Origin: CAZYTX01 sp964650485
GTDB lineage: Bacteria > RBG-13-61-14 > DATKZS01
Reading direction: 5' to 3'
DNA length: 64,000 nucleotides
Assembly (NCBI GenBank): GCA_964650485.1
Contig: CAZYTX010000005.1
Span: 54,453 to 118,452 of the forward strand
The notes under the pieces were generated by a model, which was not told the origin of the DNA, ran no database searches, and saw nothing but the letters and a program-made list of their open reading frames with translations. The translations under genes were made by a program, and so were the position numbers. Of this stretch, positions 52,903 to 63,137 are shown piece after piece (the first letter of the stretch is position 1; each line of letters opens with the position of its first letter).

Positions 52903-52937
52903 TTGTCGGTTATCGGTTGTCAGTTATCAGTTGTCAG
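52903..52937 (+). repeat. five tandem TTRTCRG heptamers
   Basis: TTGTCGG, TTATCGG, TTGTCAG, TTATCAG and TTGTCAG follow each other without gaps. They lie in the 178-base stretch (52812-52989) between the ABC ATPase and the M14 gene, both transcribed leftward; the rest of the stretch shows no gene. Confidence 0.85.
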
Positions 52938-52989
52938 TTTTGGAGCGGCGGCGCTACCAGTAAAATTTTCCCGGGTTATGAAACCAGTT

Positions 52990-54237
52990 CTAGTTTCCGG
53001 CCCGGGCGGGGACGTGGATCGGCCCTGGTTCTCCCGCTTTTGTCCCGGCCGGCTCTCCCTCAAGGGCCGGCTCTCCCACCCATCTCTCCTCGGGCGGGCG
53101 CCACTTAATGAGTTCCGGGTCCTCGTGCAGCTTAATGGCGTAGTCAATCATGGCCAGCGCCCCGGGCACGTTGTTTTCCTTCTCGCGCTCCAGGTAATAC
53201 ACGTTGTATGACCAGAAGATGGGCGAGTATGTGCCGTTCCTGGGTATGAGCCCGCGCTTGATCCTGTCCGTGCCCACCTCCACTGTGAAGGCCAGCATGC
53301 CGTAATGGTGGTAGAGGAAGTCGTCCATGGCCCCCATGGTGGGATACAGACCTATTGCCGGGCGCACGTCATAGGGGTTGAACTGCTCGGCCCGGTAGGC
53401 CGCGGCTATCTCCTCCATCAGCTCGGTGTCGGGCTCGGGGTCCGGGTATGTGCCGGGCACGTACAGGACCAGGCCCGTGGTGGTGTGGTAGTTTAGAGAT
53501 AGGATAAAGTCGTGCCTGTCAATGAACTCCACCAGTGAACGGGTCTCGGGCTCGGACAGGGGCTCCGGCCCCCGGTGGGTCTGGCTTATCCTGCGGGGCG
53601 ACCCGCAACTGTCTTTGAGCTTGTCCGAGGCGTCCGCAGGATAAGGGAAGTTCCTGTTAAGGTCCACCTTGTTGGCATTCTTGCGGATAAAAGGGGTGAT
53701 CCCCCACCTGGACTGGATACGAGCGGTCTTTGCAAGGCCGTCCGGGTTCATTACGGGTATAAAGTAGATGTCGCAGGAGTCCGCCCTGGTCCTGGCGTCC
53801 AGGCTCGTCTCGTAGTTCTCGGCAAAGTACTCGATTATGCCCATGACCATCTGCCCCGCGGCCAGCTCCTGTGCGTGGATGCTGCCCGAGATCAGAAGCT
53901 CGGCCTTGTCACCGGCCCCGGTGGAGAGCCTGATCCAGCGCAGGTCCCGGCCTTGTACGCTCTTTCCGTATGTGCCGCCTGTAAACATCTCCGGGTGCCC
54001 GGAGAGTATCTCGTCCACGTCCGCATATATCTCCGGCAGTGTCTGGTACGGTCTCAGCTTCCTGTGGGGGTCGGCCATTCGCTCCTTCCTCTCCTTCCTC
54101 CGCTCCTCCTTGCGCTCCTTCTTTATCTTGTCCAGGTACTCCTTGATCTCGGGAGCGTACTTCCTGGCCGGGAAGGCCGGGCCCGCGGGCAGGAGCATGC
54201 AAAAGCTTACAAAGACCGCGGCCATTATCTTGTTCAT
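52990..54237 (-). CDS. secreted M14 zinc carboxypeptidase
   Basis: The 415-residue protein has a signal peptide, then a highly charged helix of Lys/Arg/Glu repeats (40-53, KERKEERRKERKER), and then an M14 domain: zinc ligands His121 and Glu124 (SIHAQE), DLNRNFPY, the third ligand His in LNYHTTTG, and the catalytic Glu in FTVEVGTD. It removes C-terminal residues from peptides. Length and motifs are complete. The Arg/Lys-rich helix may anchor it to the envelope. The ArgA-like gene is 17 bases upstream. Confidence 0.92.
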   Translation of the reverse strand: MNKIMAAVFVSFCMLLPAGPAFPARKYAPEIKEYLDKIKKERKEERRKERKERMADPHRKLRPYQTLPEIYADVDEILSGHPEMFTGGTYGKSVQGRDLRWIRLSTGAGDKAELLISGSIHAQELAAGQMVMGIIEYFAENYETSLDARTRADSCDIYFIPVMNPDGLAKTARIQSRWGITPFIRKNANKVDLNRNFPYPADASDKLKDSCGSPRRISQTHRGPEPLSEPETRSLVEFIDRHDFILSLNYHTTTGLVLYVPGTYPDPEPDTELMEEIAAAYRAEQFNPYDVRPAIGLYPTMGAMDDFLYHHYGMLAFTVEVGTDRIKRGLIPRNGTYSPIFWSYNVYYLEREKENNVPGALAMIDYAIKLHEDPELIKWRPPEERWVGEPALEGEPAGTKAGEPGPIHVPARAGN

Positions 54238-54254
54238 GATCTTTAACCCTCCTT

Positions 54255-54743
54255 TTATTCCGGCGCGTACTCCATTGCCACCTCGGGACAGGTGAGCGGG
54301 GACTTATGCCTGGTGCAGTGGAGGCACCCCACGTAAATCTTCTGGTACAGCTTCTCCTTGCTGGTCTGTTTGAACCCGAACCTCTGAAAGTACTCGGGGT
54401 AAAAGGTCAGCACTATGACCCTGTCCGGGCTCATCTTTGCAAGCAGTCCCAGCATGTGCCTCAAAAGCCGGGTCCCGATCCCTTTCCCCTGGTCCTCCCT
54501 CCTCACTGAGAAGCTAATGACCTCGAAGCAGCGGTCAGGCTTGTCAGGGTCAGTGACCGGGAGCACCTGCCAGGATATCACCCCCCTTATGACGCCGTCG
54601 TCATACACGTAGAAGCGGTCGAAGTGGGTGAAGATGTCCTGGAATGGCCGTGGCAGAACCTCGTCCGGGTTCTCCCGGATCACATCGTATATCGCCGGCA
54701 CGTCATCGAGCCTGGCCTGCCGGATGAAGTCGGACTTGTCCAT
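54255..54743 (-). CDS. GNAT acetyltransferase, short ArgA-like
   Basis: The 162-residue protein has a GNAT core (VIRGVISWQV, RREDQGKGIGTRLLRHML, about 55-105). The C-terminus keeps LTFYPEYFQRFGFKQTSKEKLYQKIYVGCLHC, as in short N-acetylglutamate synthase-like proteins (..TYVPEFFEKLGF..LPHKIWADCINC). It could make N-acetylglutamate for arginine synthesis, which would suit the argF gene in the window. The ATG at 54743 has AGGTGG before it and is preferred over a GTG three codons upstream. Confidence 0.75.
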   Translation of the reverse strand: MDKSDFIRQARLDDVPAIYDVIRENPDEVLPRPFQDIFTHFDRFYVYDDGVIRGVISWQVLPVTDPDKPDRCFEVISFSVRREDQGKGIGTRLLRHMLGLLAKMSPDRVIVLTFYPEYFQRFGFKQTSKEKLYQKIYVGCLHCTRHKSPLTCPEVAMEYAPE

Positions 54744-54871
54744 GACGCCCACCTGGAGATAACAAGCTATACCCTTGGGGAGACGGTGTCAATCCGCGCG
54801 CACGGCGCCGCGCACGGAAATTCTGCTCTCCTTGGATCGAGCAGTGTTTTATGTTAATCATCTGTTATTAA

Positions 54872-55864
54872 ATGAGATGGTTCCTGACCGGGGCCACCGG
54901 TCTGCTCGGCGGAAACCTGGCAAGGCTGGTGGCACAAAGAGGCATCGCAGAGCTGCGGGTGCTGGCAAGGGAGTGCTCGGACAAGAGCGCCATCCAGGGT
55001 CTTGACATCGAGTTGCTGACCGGCGACATCCGCGACCCGGACGCGGTCACAAAGGCTGTGCAGGGCTGCGACCGGGTGGTGCATTGCGCTGCCTCGGTGA
55101 GCCAGTGGCGGCCCAACCGGCCCTGGATGTGGGACGTCAACGTGCAGGGAACGGTCAATGTTCTGGAAGCCGCGTTGAAAGCGGGTGTGGAGCGCGCTGT
55201 CCACGTGAGCACGGTTGACACCCTGGGGCTTTCCTCCAGGGAGCGGCCCGCGGACGAGACCTGGGAGCACGAGAGCCTCGCCGCGTATCGGAACCCCTAC
55301 ATTGACACCAAGTACGAGGCCGAGCAGAGGGCTCTGGGAATACTCGGCCGCGGACTCGACCTGGTGATCGTAAAGCCCACCTACATGATAGGAGAATGGG
55401 ACACCAAGCCCACCTCCGGTCAGATGATACTGGAAGTGGCAAAAGGCAGGGCCATAGGATACCCGGGCGGTGGCAACAACTTCGTGGACGTGCTGGACGT
55501 GGCCGAGGGCATAATACTCGCCATGGAAAAGGGCCGGACCGGGGAGTCCTACATTTTGGCTGACAAAGAGGGGAACCTGACATACAAGGAGATGCTCTCG
55601 CTTATCGCACGGGTGGCCGGGGTACGAGGGCCCGTGTTCAGGATACCAAGGCCGATTGCAGTGGCCGGGGGCCTCGTTATGGACGCCGCGGGAAGGCTGC
55701 TTTCCATGGAGCCGGACGTGAACTCGGTCACCGCCAGGATGGGCTATGCCCCGCATTACTTCACCCCGGACAAGGCCATAAAAGAGCTTGGCATGCCACA
55801 GTCCCCAATAGAGGGAGCGGTCAAGAGGGCTTACAAGTGGTTTAAAGACCGGGGAATGATATGA
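54872..55864 (+). CDS. extended SDR (NAD-dependent epimerase/dehydratase)
   Basis: The 330-residue protein starts with the Rossmann motif FLTGATGLLGGNLARLV (4-20) and has DIRDPDAV, HVSTVDTLG and the catalytic YIDTK (about 144-148). It could act on a nucleotide sugar, a steroid or a flavonoid-like substrate; the HpnA/3beta-HSD type is a reasonable guess. The ATG lacks a good ribosome site, yet no better start is seen. It is divergent from the GNAT gene. Confidence 0.88.
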   Translation: MRWFLTGATGLLGGNLARLVAQRGIAELRVLARECSDKSAIQGLDIELLTGDIRDPDAVTKAVQGCDRVVHCAASVSQWRPNRPWMWDVNVQGTVNVLEAALKAGVERAVHVSTVDTLGLSSRERPADETWEHESLAAYRNPYIDTKYEAEQRALGILGRGLDLVIVKPTYMIGEWDTKPTSGQMILEVAKGRAIGYPGGGNNFVDVLDVAEGIILAMEKGRTGESYILADKEGNLTYKEMLSLIARVAGVRGPVFRIPRPIAVAGGLVMDAAGRLLSMEPDVNSVTARMGYAPHYFTPDKAIKELGMPQSPIEGAVKRAYKWFKDRGMI

Positions 55865-55967
55865 TATATTCGAGGAGTGACAAAATTCCGAGGGTGACGT
55901 GGCTGTGTGCGACGTCCCATGTTCCCGGAAAAGAATGCGGCCGCGGGGCGAGGCCGCGGAGGGACTG

Positions 55968-56795
55968 ATGAGGAATACCTTTCTTTTATTTATTGCTGCA
56001 GCGCTCGCGCTCCAGGTCATGGGCTGCGGCGGGAAAAAGAACGACGGCCAGGCAGAAGCCGAGCAGAAAGACAAGGAATTTATTCTCGGCTCCTGCTCCA
56101 CCTACAAGGTGAAGGTCTCTCCTCAAAAGGTTGAAAGACCGGATTGCACCATCGAGTCGGACTGCGTTGTTCATCTTGAGGCCACTGCATATGATCGCGA
56201 GGGGAACCTAAGGCCCGTGCCCCTGCACTGGAGGTTCAGGCGTCCTGATGCTGATTCGGATAAAAAAGCCGGGACCGGGCACGAGCTCGTGGTGAAAACC
56301 GAGAAAGAGGCGGTGTTCAAGTCTTCGGGCATAGCGCCGGGCACCTTCACCGTGCTGGCCCAGGACAGGACCTGCAACATGGGCTCCGATGAGGAGCCGC
56401 AGTACCCCGAGGGCCAGGCATGGATCAAGGTGTATAACCCTCCCGACAGGGACGCGGCCTGCGGACGGATGCGGGTCACTTACGGGGACAAGGTGGACCA
56501 TTTGGGAGACGTATTGCTCTCAAGCGCCAAGTCCCTGCTCATGGCCGAGGTCTCCTCCGACCGCGACCTGGGCTTCCGCTACCGGGTGAGATTTTATATT
56601 AATGGAAAGCCCTACCCTTTAAACAGGCCCTTGTACAAGGAAGAGGAGGTCCCGCTTGCGCCCGGCATGACCCAAGGCTACAAGGCTCTGCTGCCCGTCT
56701 ACATTACACCCGGCAACTACACCGCCCGTTACGAGCTCCTGAAAAGGGGGCAGGTTATCTGCGGGTCAAGGCTGATCTCCTTCTCGGGCAGGTAA
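55968..56795 (+). CDS. lipoprotein of unknown function
   Basis: The 275-residue protein has a lipobox (VMGC) and a beta-rich body with several Cys residues, including DCTIESDCVVHLEA and DRTCNMGSD. It resembles Ig-like envelope proteins in composition but no family is claimed. The ATG at 55968 is chosen for GGAGGG in front of it. The next gene starts 10 bases later. Confidence 0.7.
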   Translation: MRNTFLLFIAAALALQVMGCGGKKNDGQAEAEQKDKEFILGSCSTYKVKVSPQKVERPDCTIESDCVVHLEATAYDREGNLRPVPLHWRFRRPDADSDKKAGTGHELVVKTEKEAVFKSSGIAPGTFTVLAQDRTCNMGSDEEPQYPEGQAWIKVYNPPDRDAACGRMRVTYGDKVDHLGDVLLSSAKSLLMAEVSSDRDLGFRYRVRFYINGKPYPLNRPLYKEEEVPLAPGMTQGYKALLPVYITPGNYTARYELLKRGQVICGSRLISFSGR

Positions 56796-56805
56796 GGAAG
56801 AGAAC

Positions 56806-57462
56806 TTGCCGCGTTTTTTAATTGCGCCATATATCTATTCGGCCGTATCAGCCGCGCTTTTCATGTTGTTTGCGCCCGGGTCGCTGAGGGCACAGCAGGG
56901 GCTCGAGTCCCTGTACGGCTCCAAGAACATCCAGGCCGCAGCCGCGAGGTACATGCCGATCATGCTGCCGGACACCGGTGCAGGCGGCGAGTTCGTGTTC
57001 AGCTTCAACACCCTCTCATCCCGGTCGGAATACGGTGACGGACCCGAGCTCTTCTACGGGGTGGCCCTGGGCGGAGGCGGCGTCTCCTGGCAAGACTCGC
57101 AAATAGGGGACCTGGATAAAAGGGACGCCGGAGCGGGGTACGCGCTTCTCCAGTTCGAGGGAAAGATGTTCCTGGAGACTGAAGACGCGCTCCGGCCTTA
57201 CCTCGGCTGCACAATGGGAGTGGGGTTCGGCTCATACTGGATACAGCAGGTTGACAAGCAGCCGGAGGTCCCTGCTGGCAGCCTCACCTCTTACAACGCA
57301 GGAGTTGAAGCAGGGGTCCATATAAGAGCGGGCTACAAGTACTTTCTCACCGTGGCCGCGGGCGGCGACTTCAAGTTCTTTCCCATGGGGAGCAAGATCA
57401 TGTACTCATACCCCGCCTTCATATCCGTGGGCATAAGCCGCTGGCGCGGGCGCATGCCGTGA
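56806..57462 (+). CDS. secreted outer-membrane-like hypothetical protein
   Basis: The 218-residue protein has a signal peptide (IYSAVSAALFMLFAPGSLRAQ) and glycine- and aromatic-rich strands (GVALGGGGVSW, GCTMGVGFGSYWIQ, GVHIRAGYKYFLTVAAGGDFKFF) ending VGISRWRGRMP, like a small beta-barrel. TTG start behind AAGGAAG. It is co-transcribed with the lipoprotein before it. Confidence 0.65.
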   Translation: MPRFLIAPYIYSAVSAALFMLFAPGSLRAQQGLESLYGSKNIQAAAARYMPIMLPDTGAGGEFVFSFNTLSSRSEYGDGPELFYGVALGGGGVSWQDSQIGDLDKRDAGAGYALLQFEGKMFLETEDALRPYLGCTMGVGFGSYWIQQVDKQPEVPAGSLTSYNAGVEAGVHIRAGYKYFLTVAAGGDFKFFPMGSKIMYSYPAFISVGISRWRGRMP

Positions 57463-57546
57463 CGCATTATTGATAATATCCCCGCGAGGTGTGATCATAT
57501 CTAATCCGTACAGACAAAGTTTTTTTAATACACGGGGAGGAAGAAA

Positions 57547-58203
57547 TTGTCTAACGAAAAACAGTTCATGCTCGACGCCATCCAGCGGGGCGAGTCCTGG
57601 CGCATGTTCAGGATCATTTCCGAGTTCGTGGAGGGTTTCGAGGAGTTGCACGAGATTTACCCCGCGGTCACCATATTCGGCTCGGCCCGGGCCAGGCCGG
57701 GCGACGGGGTCTATGACAGGGCCTGCACCATAGCCAGGCTGCTTGCGGAGAGGGGTTACGCGGTTATCACCGGGGGCGGAGGGGGTGTGATGGAGGCAGC
57801 GAACAAGGGGTGCGCGGAAGCCGGGGGCAGGTCCGTGGGTCTCAACATCGAGCTGCCCATGGAACAGAGCCCGAACCCCTACTCCAACCTGCGGCTCAAC
57901 TTCCGCTACTTCTTCGTTCGCAAGGTGATGTTCATCAAATACGCCCAGGCATACGTAGTCCTGCCCGGGGGTTACGGCACCCTGGACGAGCTCGCCGAGG
58001 CCCTCACCCTCATACAGACCAGGAAGATCAAGCCCTTCCCGGTAATAATGGTGGGGGGCGATTACTGGCAGCCGCTGGTCGAGTTCTTCAAGAACACCAT
58101 GCTCCAGTGCTCTCGCATATCACCCGAGGACATGGACATCTTCAGGATCATTGACGATCCCGAGGAAGTGGTCAAGGAGATCTGCAGGACCGTGGTCGTC
58201 TGA
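57547..58203 (+). CDS. LOG-family protein (TIGR00730-type)
   Basis: The 218-residue protein has the LOG family motif PGGYGTLDELAEALTLIQ and GGGGGVMEAANKG. LOG proteins are nucleoside 5'-monophosphate phosphoribohydrolases, releasing free bases or cytokinin-like molecules. The start is TTG behind GGGGAGG with a 6-base spacing. Confidence 0.92.
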   Translation: MSNEKQFMLDAIQRGESWRMFRIISEFVEGFEELHEIYPAVTIFGSARARPGDGVYDRACTIARLLAERGYAVITGGGGGVMEAANKGCAEAGGRSVGLNIELPMEQSPNPYSNLRLNFRYFFVRKVMFIKYAQAYVVLPGGYGTLDELAEALTLIQTRKIKPFPVIMVGGDYWQPLVEFFKNTMLQCSRISPEDMDIFRIIDDPEEVVKEICRTVVV

Positions 58204-58233
58204 TGGCTGTTTACATTGCCCCGCCCCTGGACT

Positions 58234-58755
58234 ATGATGTCCCGCGTGAAAGCTTGCAGACCGTGCGCGCTCCTGGCCGCTCTTGCCCTGGTTTTTGCCG
58301 GCGTATCCCAAACTTACGCCGGACAAACAAGCGCCTCGTCCGCGAAAAAGAATAATGGCGCCCCGGGCCCGGCCGACACCTACCCCCGAAAGAGCGCGCT
58401 TCTCAGCGTGGTGTCAGACCCCTCCGGGGCCACGGTGCTGGTAAACGGACACATGATCGGGGCCACGCCCGAGCGGGCCATACTCCTCCAGCCGGGTGAA
58501 TACCGGGTGACGGTGGAAAAGAAAGGCTACAAACAAGAGAGCAGCTCCGTCACCCTCGGGCCGGACGACGCCGTGAGCTTAAGCTTCGATATGCAAAAGG
58601 AGCGGGTCATCTCAAGGAACGCTCTTTATCTCGGGATCGGCTCGGCCATCATACTGGGCCTTGTTCTTTTCAACCGGGAGAGCGAAGGTGATGACGACCA
58701 TGACCGCGGCACAGCTCAACCCGGCACGGTCATAGTGGAAGGTGACCCCTTCTAG
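58234..58755 (+). CDS. PEGA-domain membrane protein
   Basis: The roughly 173-residue protein has a signal-like N-terminus (ALLAALALVFAGVSQTYAG), a PEGA domain (LLSVVSDPSGATVLVNGHMI, ..LQPGEYRVTVEKKGYKQ) and a hydrophobic segment near the C-terminus (LYLGIGSAIILGLVLF). PEGA domains are surface beta-sandwiches. The start is uncertain (ATG 58234 or 58237; no strong ribosome site). Confidence 0.72.
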   Translation: MMSRVKACRPCALLAALALVFAGVSQTYAGQTSASSAKKNNGAPGPADTYPRKSALLSVVSDPSGATVLVNGHMIGATPERAILLQPGEYRVTVEKKGYKQESSSVTLGPDDAVSLSFDMQKERVISRNALYLGIGSAIILGLVLFNRESEGDDDHDRGTAQPGTVIVEGDPF

Positions 58756-58806
58756 GGTCGCGCTGGAAACGCCTCATACGGGGGAGTTTTTACAGAGGAT
58801 TGGCAG

Positions 58807-61529
58807 GTGATAAGGTCATTCAAACCGGCCGCGGTTTTATTCATCCTGGCTCTGGCATTGGTGGCCGGGTGCAGCGGCTCCTCCCCCGACGACAAGGGAA
58901 CGCAACAGGACCTCGAGTTCAGGACAACGGCGCCTCCCGGTCTGCTCCTCTCCACGCAAGACGGCTACCAGCTTTACGCTGATATCGTGGTTGACGGAGC
59001 CACTGACAAGGCATTTCCGCTGACCATCTATTCCGACGGGAGCTGCTCGGGCATAATCCAGATACCTTCGGGAGAGCACCAGTTGACCCTCAGATACTAC
59101 GTCATATTAGAGTCGGAAGATGCGAAACTGATACTTGCACGCCAGACCCGGCCGGTCGAGGTAAGCCCGGGAGGACAGACGAGAGTAAGCTTTCCCCACG
59201 ACGGTTTCATCTACCCTGACGACGACGGCGACGGGTCCAGTAACCTCGCCGAGTTCCAGGACGGCACCGACCCGTTCGCCTGCACCGACCTCGACATGGA
59301 CGGCTATTACGTGGAACCCTCGTGCGGCGCCTCGGTGGACTGCAATGACGGCGACGCTTACACATACCCGGGCGCAACGGAAGTCCTCTGCGACGGGGTT
59401 GACCAGGACTGCGACGGGNNNNNNNNNNNNNNNNNNNNNNNNNNNNNNNNNNNNNNNNNNNNNNNNNNNNNNNNNNNNNNNNNNNNNNNNNNNNNNNNNN
59501 NNNNNNNNNNNNNNNNNNCGACGGCGACTGCGACGACCTGGATGCTTCCGTATACCCGGGCGCAACGGAAGTCCTCTGCGACGGGGTTGACCAGGACTGC
59601 GACGGGCTCGCGGACGACGACCGGAACAAGGACTCCGACCCGGTAAGCCTCTGCGACGGCGACTGCGACGACCTGGATGCTTCCGTATACCCGGGCGCAA
59701 CGGAAGTCTGCGGCAACACCTCGGACGAGGACTGCGACGGTGGCATTTGCGTATATGGAGGAGAGACAACGGTTGGCTGGTCGCATTACGTGCTCTCGGA
59801 CACCGGAGGCGCAGCCGTTGTTGATACCTGGACCGTATCGCAGGAGAGGAGCTACAACGGTGGCTGGAGCTGGCACAGCGGACCCGAGCAGCAGGGCGGT
59901 GACCTGGCCCTGGAGTCGCCGGTCATGGACCTGGGTCCGGCATCAGCGCCGACGCTGGTGGTGAGGACCTGGTACGACTTCCTCCAGTGCGGCGGCGCGG
60001 TCATTGGTGACGGGGGCGTGGTCGAGGTCAGCTCGGGCGCCGCCTGGCAGCAGGTCCATCCCCTTGACAACTACCCTTTTGTGCTGGAAGACACGGGCGG
60101 CAACCCGCTGGCATATTACAAAGCATACTCCCACATGAGCCTCGGCTGGGACCTGGAAGTGTTCGACCTGGCACCTTGGGCGGGAGAGACTATAAAGGTC
60201 CGCTTCCGGGCGGGTTTCGACGGCGACACCCTTTGCGGTATCTCCGAGGGATGGTACATTGACGCCTTTTTCCTGGGCGACTGCCCTGATGATGACCAGG
60301 ACTCCTTTTCCGTCTGTGACGGCGACTGCGACGACAACGACCCGGCCGTCTTTCCGGGCTCGGACTACGACGGTGACGGTTACATGGGATGCGGGCTCGA
60401 CTGCAATGATTCGGACAGCACAATAAGCCCGGGCCGGGCGGAGGTCTGCGGCAATTGCCGGGACGACGACTGCGATTTTCTGGTGGACGAGGAATGCGGT
60501 AGCACAACCATGTCCGAGTCGGAGCCAAACGACGGCTGCACCCTGGCCGACCCGGTTCCGGCCGCGGGCGCCACCATAAGCGGCGTCATAGACCCCGCCG
60601 GAGACAAAGACTTTTTCGAATTCCACGCCTGCGCCGGCCAGAGGATGGACTTCGACTGCGACGCCAGGGTCATGGGCTCGAACCTTGACAGCGTGCTCGA
60701 GCTTTGCGAGGGCTCCACCGTTCTCGCCCGCAACGACAACAGCAGGACCTTTGAGCAAAAGCTCAAAACAAGAGACTCATACCTTGCCCATTACTTCTCC
60801 CGGACAGGCACGTACCAGCTAGCTGTACTCGACGCCGCTTCTTCAGGAGGACCCGGATACTTCTACGAGCTCTTCATGCACGGGGCATGTCCTAAAGCAG
60901 ACGGGGACAAGGACGGCCGGACCATATGCGACCGGGACTGCGACGACACGGACCAGGGAGTTTATAAAGACGCGCCCGAAATATGCGACGGCAGGGACAA
61001 CGACTGCGACGATGCTGTTGACGACGCTTGCCTGCCCGCTGTCTTTTCTGATGAATTTGAAAGCGGGAACACCCTGGGATGGACAACAGAGTCCTACGGG
61101 GGCACTGATCTTTGGCACCTGTCGAGCGAGAAGAGCTTCTCGGCAATCAGCAGCCTCTGGTGCGGGCAGAAGACCGGCGACAGCTTGAATTACAACGCGG
61201 GAAGGATCAATGCCGCGGTGCTGACCCCGGAGATCAACCTGAAGGCGTCCACCACAGCAGCGCTTTCATTCCGCGAGTATTTCCATACAGAGGAGCAGTG
61301 GGACGTGTGCATGGTTGACGTGCACCACGGGTCCACCTGGACGCACTTGAGGGGAGGCTACGGCTCCGCTCCCTCCGGCTTCAGCGGGGGCTGGGCAAAC
61401 CCGCTTATTGACCTCTCACCCTTCTGCGGGAGCACCGTGAGGATAAGGTTCTATTTCGACACCGGGGACGAGCTGTATAACGTGCTTCCAGGATGGTTCA
61501 TAGACGATGTTTACATATATTCCGATTGA
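58807..61529 (+). CDS. MopE-repeat (putative metal-binding) lipoprotein, interrupted by an assembly gap
   Basis: The gene spans an assembly gap (59419-59518). It starts with GTG and a lipobox (LVAGC), and runs through several MopE-type Cys-rich metal-binding repeats (CNDGDAYTYPGATEVLCDGV then DQDCDG; similar units at 59520, 59655, 60313 and 60930). Between them are a PPC-like domain (SEPNDGCTLADPVPAAGATI ...) and two jelly-roll segments. The frame changes across the gap, so the true length is unknown. The repeats are Asp/Cys-rich and probably bind calcium or copper outside the cell. Confidence 0.8.
59419..59518. other. 100-base N gap (assembly gap) inside the MopE repeats
   Basis: The sequence is 100 consecutive N. 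The flanks are near-identical 135-base repeat units, so the assembler probably could not decide how many there are. The reading frame is 1 before and 0 after it, consistent with a placeholder of arbitrary length. Confidence 0.95.
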
Positions 61530-61656
61530 AAAAGCGGACTCCCTTATCATTCGCTTGTTCCATGGCCCGGCTTGACTCTTAAAGCCCTGGCTACTAAAGT
61601 GTATGCATTGTCCTGCAGGGCGGCTTTTTAGCCCGCTTTCAAGAGGAGTTTTCCGC

Positions 61657-62862
61657 ATGGGAAAGAGCAAAGTTAACAAGAAGAAGTCGTGGTCCATGCA
61701 CACTCAGACCGTCCACTCGGGGGAGATCAGGGAGAAGTACGCCGACGCCCTCACCGTGCCCATAGTGCAGACCTCCACCTTCGTCTTCCCCAGCACGGAC
61801 GAGATCAAGAAGTACACCTCCAAGCAGCTCATCCGCTTCGAGTACGCAAGGTACGGGAACCCCACCCAGCAGGCCGCGGAGAAGAAGCTGGCCATACTGG
61901 ACGGGGCTGACGACTGCCTGGTGTTCGACTCCGGCATGAGCGCCATCACCACCACCCTGCTGGCCCTGCTCAACAAGGGGGACCATATAATCCTCACCGA
62001 CGACGTGTACGGGCAGACCCTTCGCTTCTGCACCCGCCACCTGCCCAGGTTCAACATCGAGTACACGGTCACCAAGATGGGCGACTACGACGAGATGGAG
62101 AGGTCAATAAAGAAGAACACCAGGATCATATTCTCCGAGTCGCCCACCAACCCCTACCTCAACATCGTGGACTTGGAGCGCATGCTGAAGATCAAGAAGA
62201 AGTACAAGAAGCTCATGATAATTGACTCCACCTTCGCCACCCCCTACATCCAGAAGCCCCTGGAGTGGGGAATGGACCTGGTCATTCACAGCGCCACCAA
62301 GTACCTGGCCGGCCACAACGACATACTTGCGGGAGCTGTGCTGGGAAGGCAGGATCTCATAAACACCATCAAGGACTACCAGCACGCAACCGGCTCCATA
62401 ATAGACCCCCACTGCTGCTACCTCCTGCTGCGCGGGCTCAAGACCGCGGCCCTGCGCATACAGTACCAGAACCAGTCGGCCATTAAGGTGGCCCGCTTTT
62501 TGGAAGGCCATCCCAAAATCAGGAAGGTGTTTTACCCGGGACTGCCAAACCACCCCCATCACCACATAGCCAAGGCCCAGATGGACGGCTTCGGGGGAGT
62601 GGTGTCATTCTGGGCAAAGGGGCGACTCAAGCAGGTGAACAGGTTCCTGGACTCCCTGCAGTGGATCTACATAGCTCCCAGCCTGGGAGGGGTGGAGACC
62701 CTTATCACACACCCGGCCACGGTGACCTACTACCGCGCCACCAGGAAGGAGAGGTACGCCCTGGGTATCACCGATCAACTGGTGAGGCTGGCCGTGGGGA
62801 TCGAGCACCCGGACGACATCATCGCCGACCTGGACCAGGCGCTGATGAAGATGGACGGCTGA
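61657..62862 (+). CDS. metB: cystathionine gamma-synthase-type PLP enzyme
   Basis: The 401-residue PLP enzyme has RYGNPTQQAAEKKLAILDGA, SESPTNPYLNIVDLERM, and the Schiff-base Lys in HSATKYLAGHNDILAGAV. It matches the Cys/Met metabolism family; the wording resembles cystathionine gamma-synthase more than the lyases. The ATG at 61657 is 8 bases after AAGAGGAG. It probably makes cystathionine (or a related thioether) for methionine synthesis. Confidence 0.85.
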   Translation: MGKSKVNKKKSWSMHTQTVHSGEIREKYADALTVPIVQTSTFVFPSTDEIKKYTSKQLIRFEYARYGNPTQQAAEKKLAILDGADDCLVFDSGMSAITTTLLALLNKGDHIILTDDVYGQTLRFCTRHLPRFNIEYTVTKMGDYDEMERSIKKNTRIIFSESPTNPYLNIVDLERMLKIKKKYKKLMIIDSTFATPYIQKPLEWGMDLVIHSATKYLAGHNDILAGAVLGRQDLINTIKDYQHATGSIIDPHCCYLLLRGLKTAALRIQYQNQSAIKVARFLEGHPKIRKVFYPGLPNHPHHHIAKAQMDGFGGVVSFWAKGRLKQVNRFLDSLQWIYIAPSLGGVETLITHPATVTYYRATRKERYALGITDQLVRLAVGIEHPDDIIADLDQALMKMDG

Positions 62863-63052
62863 CGCTTCTTCTTAACACTAAACCCAAAACAAGCGCATAT
62901 TTTTAAGTCCATAATATGCCCTGACGAATGGAGTTGTCTTCGACGTCGGCCATGGAGAATATTGTAAAAAGTTTTTTGTTCGCCTGAGCGCCCGGTGGGC
63001 CGCGCGGTGGTATCCCCCTCCCGTTCACTCATTGAGAGGGTAAATTTTTTAC

Positions 63053-63108
63053 TTGACAGGGGGTTTTTCGGATTTGTATGATTGCGCGTGTTTAGTCGAG
63101 TGACTAAA
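63053..63108 (+). promoter_or_regulatory. TetR-gene promoter with palindromic operator
   Basis: TTGACA (63053-63058) and TATGAT (63077-63082) are 18 bases apart. TTTAGTC (63091-63097) and GACTAAA (63102-63108) form a perfect palindrome with a 4-base centre, just after the -10 and 29 bases before the TetR start, the usual place for autoregulation. The rest of the gene-free stretch 62863-63137 shows nothing else. Confidence 0.75.
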
Positions 63109-63137
63109 ATCTGGAAAAAGAGAAGAGGGAAACAGTA

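Noticed and set aside
54854..56101. 415-codon minus-strand frame
   Set aside because: It is antisense to the SDR gene, whose Rossmann and YxxxK motifs are intact; the antisense protein has no recognisable features.
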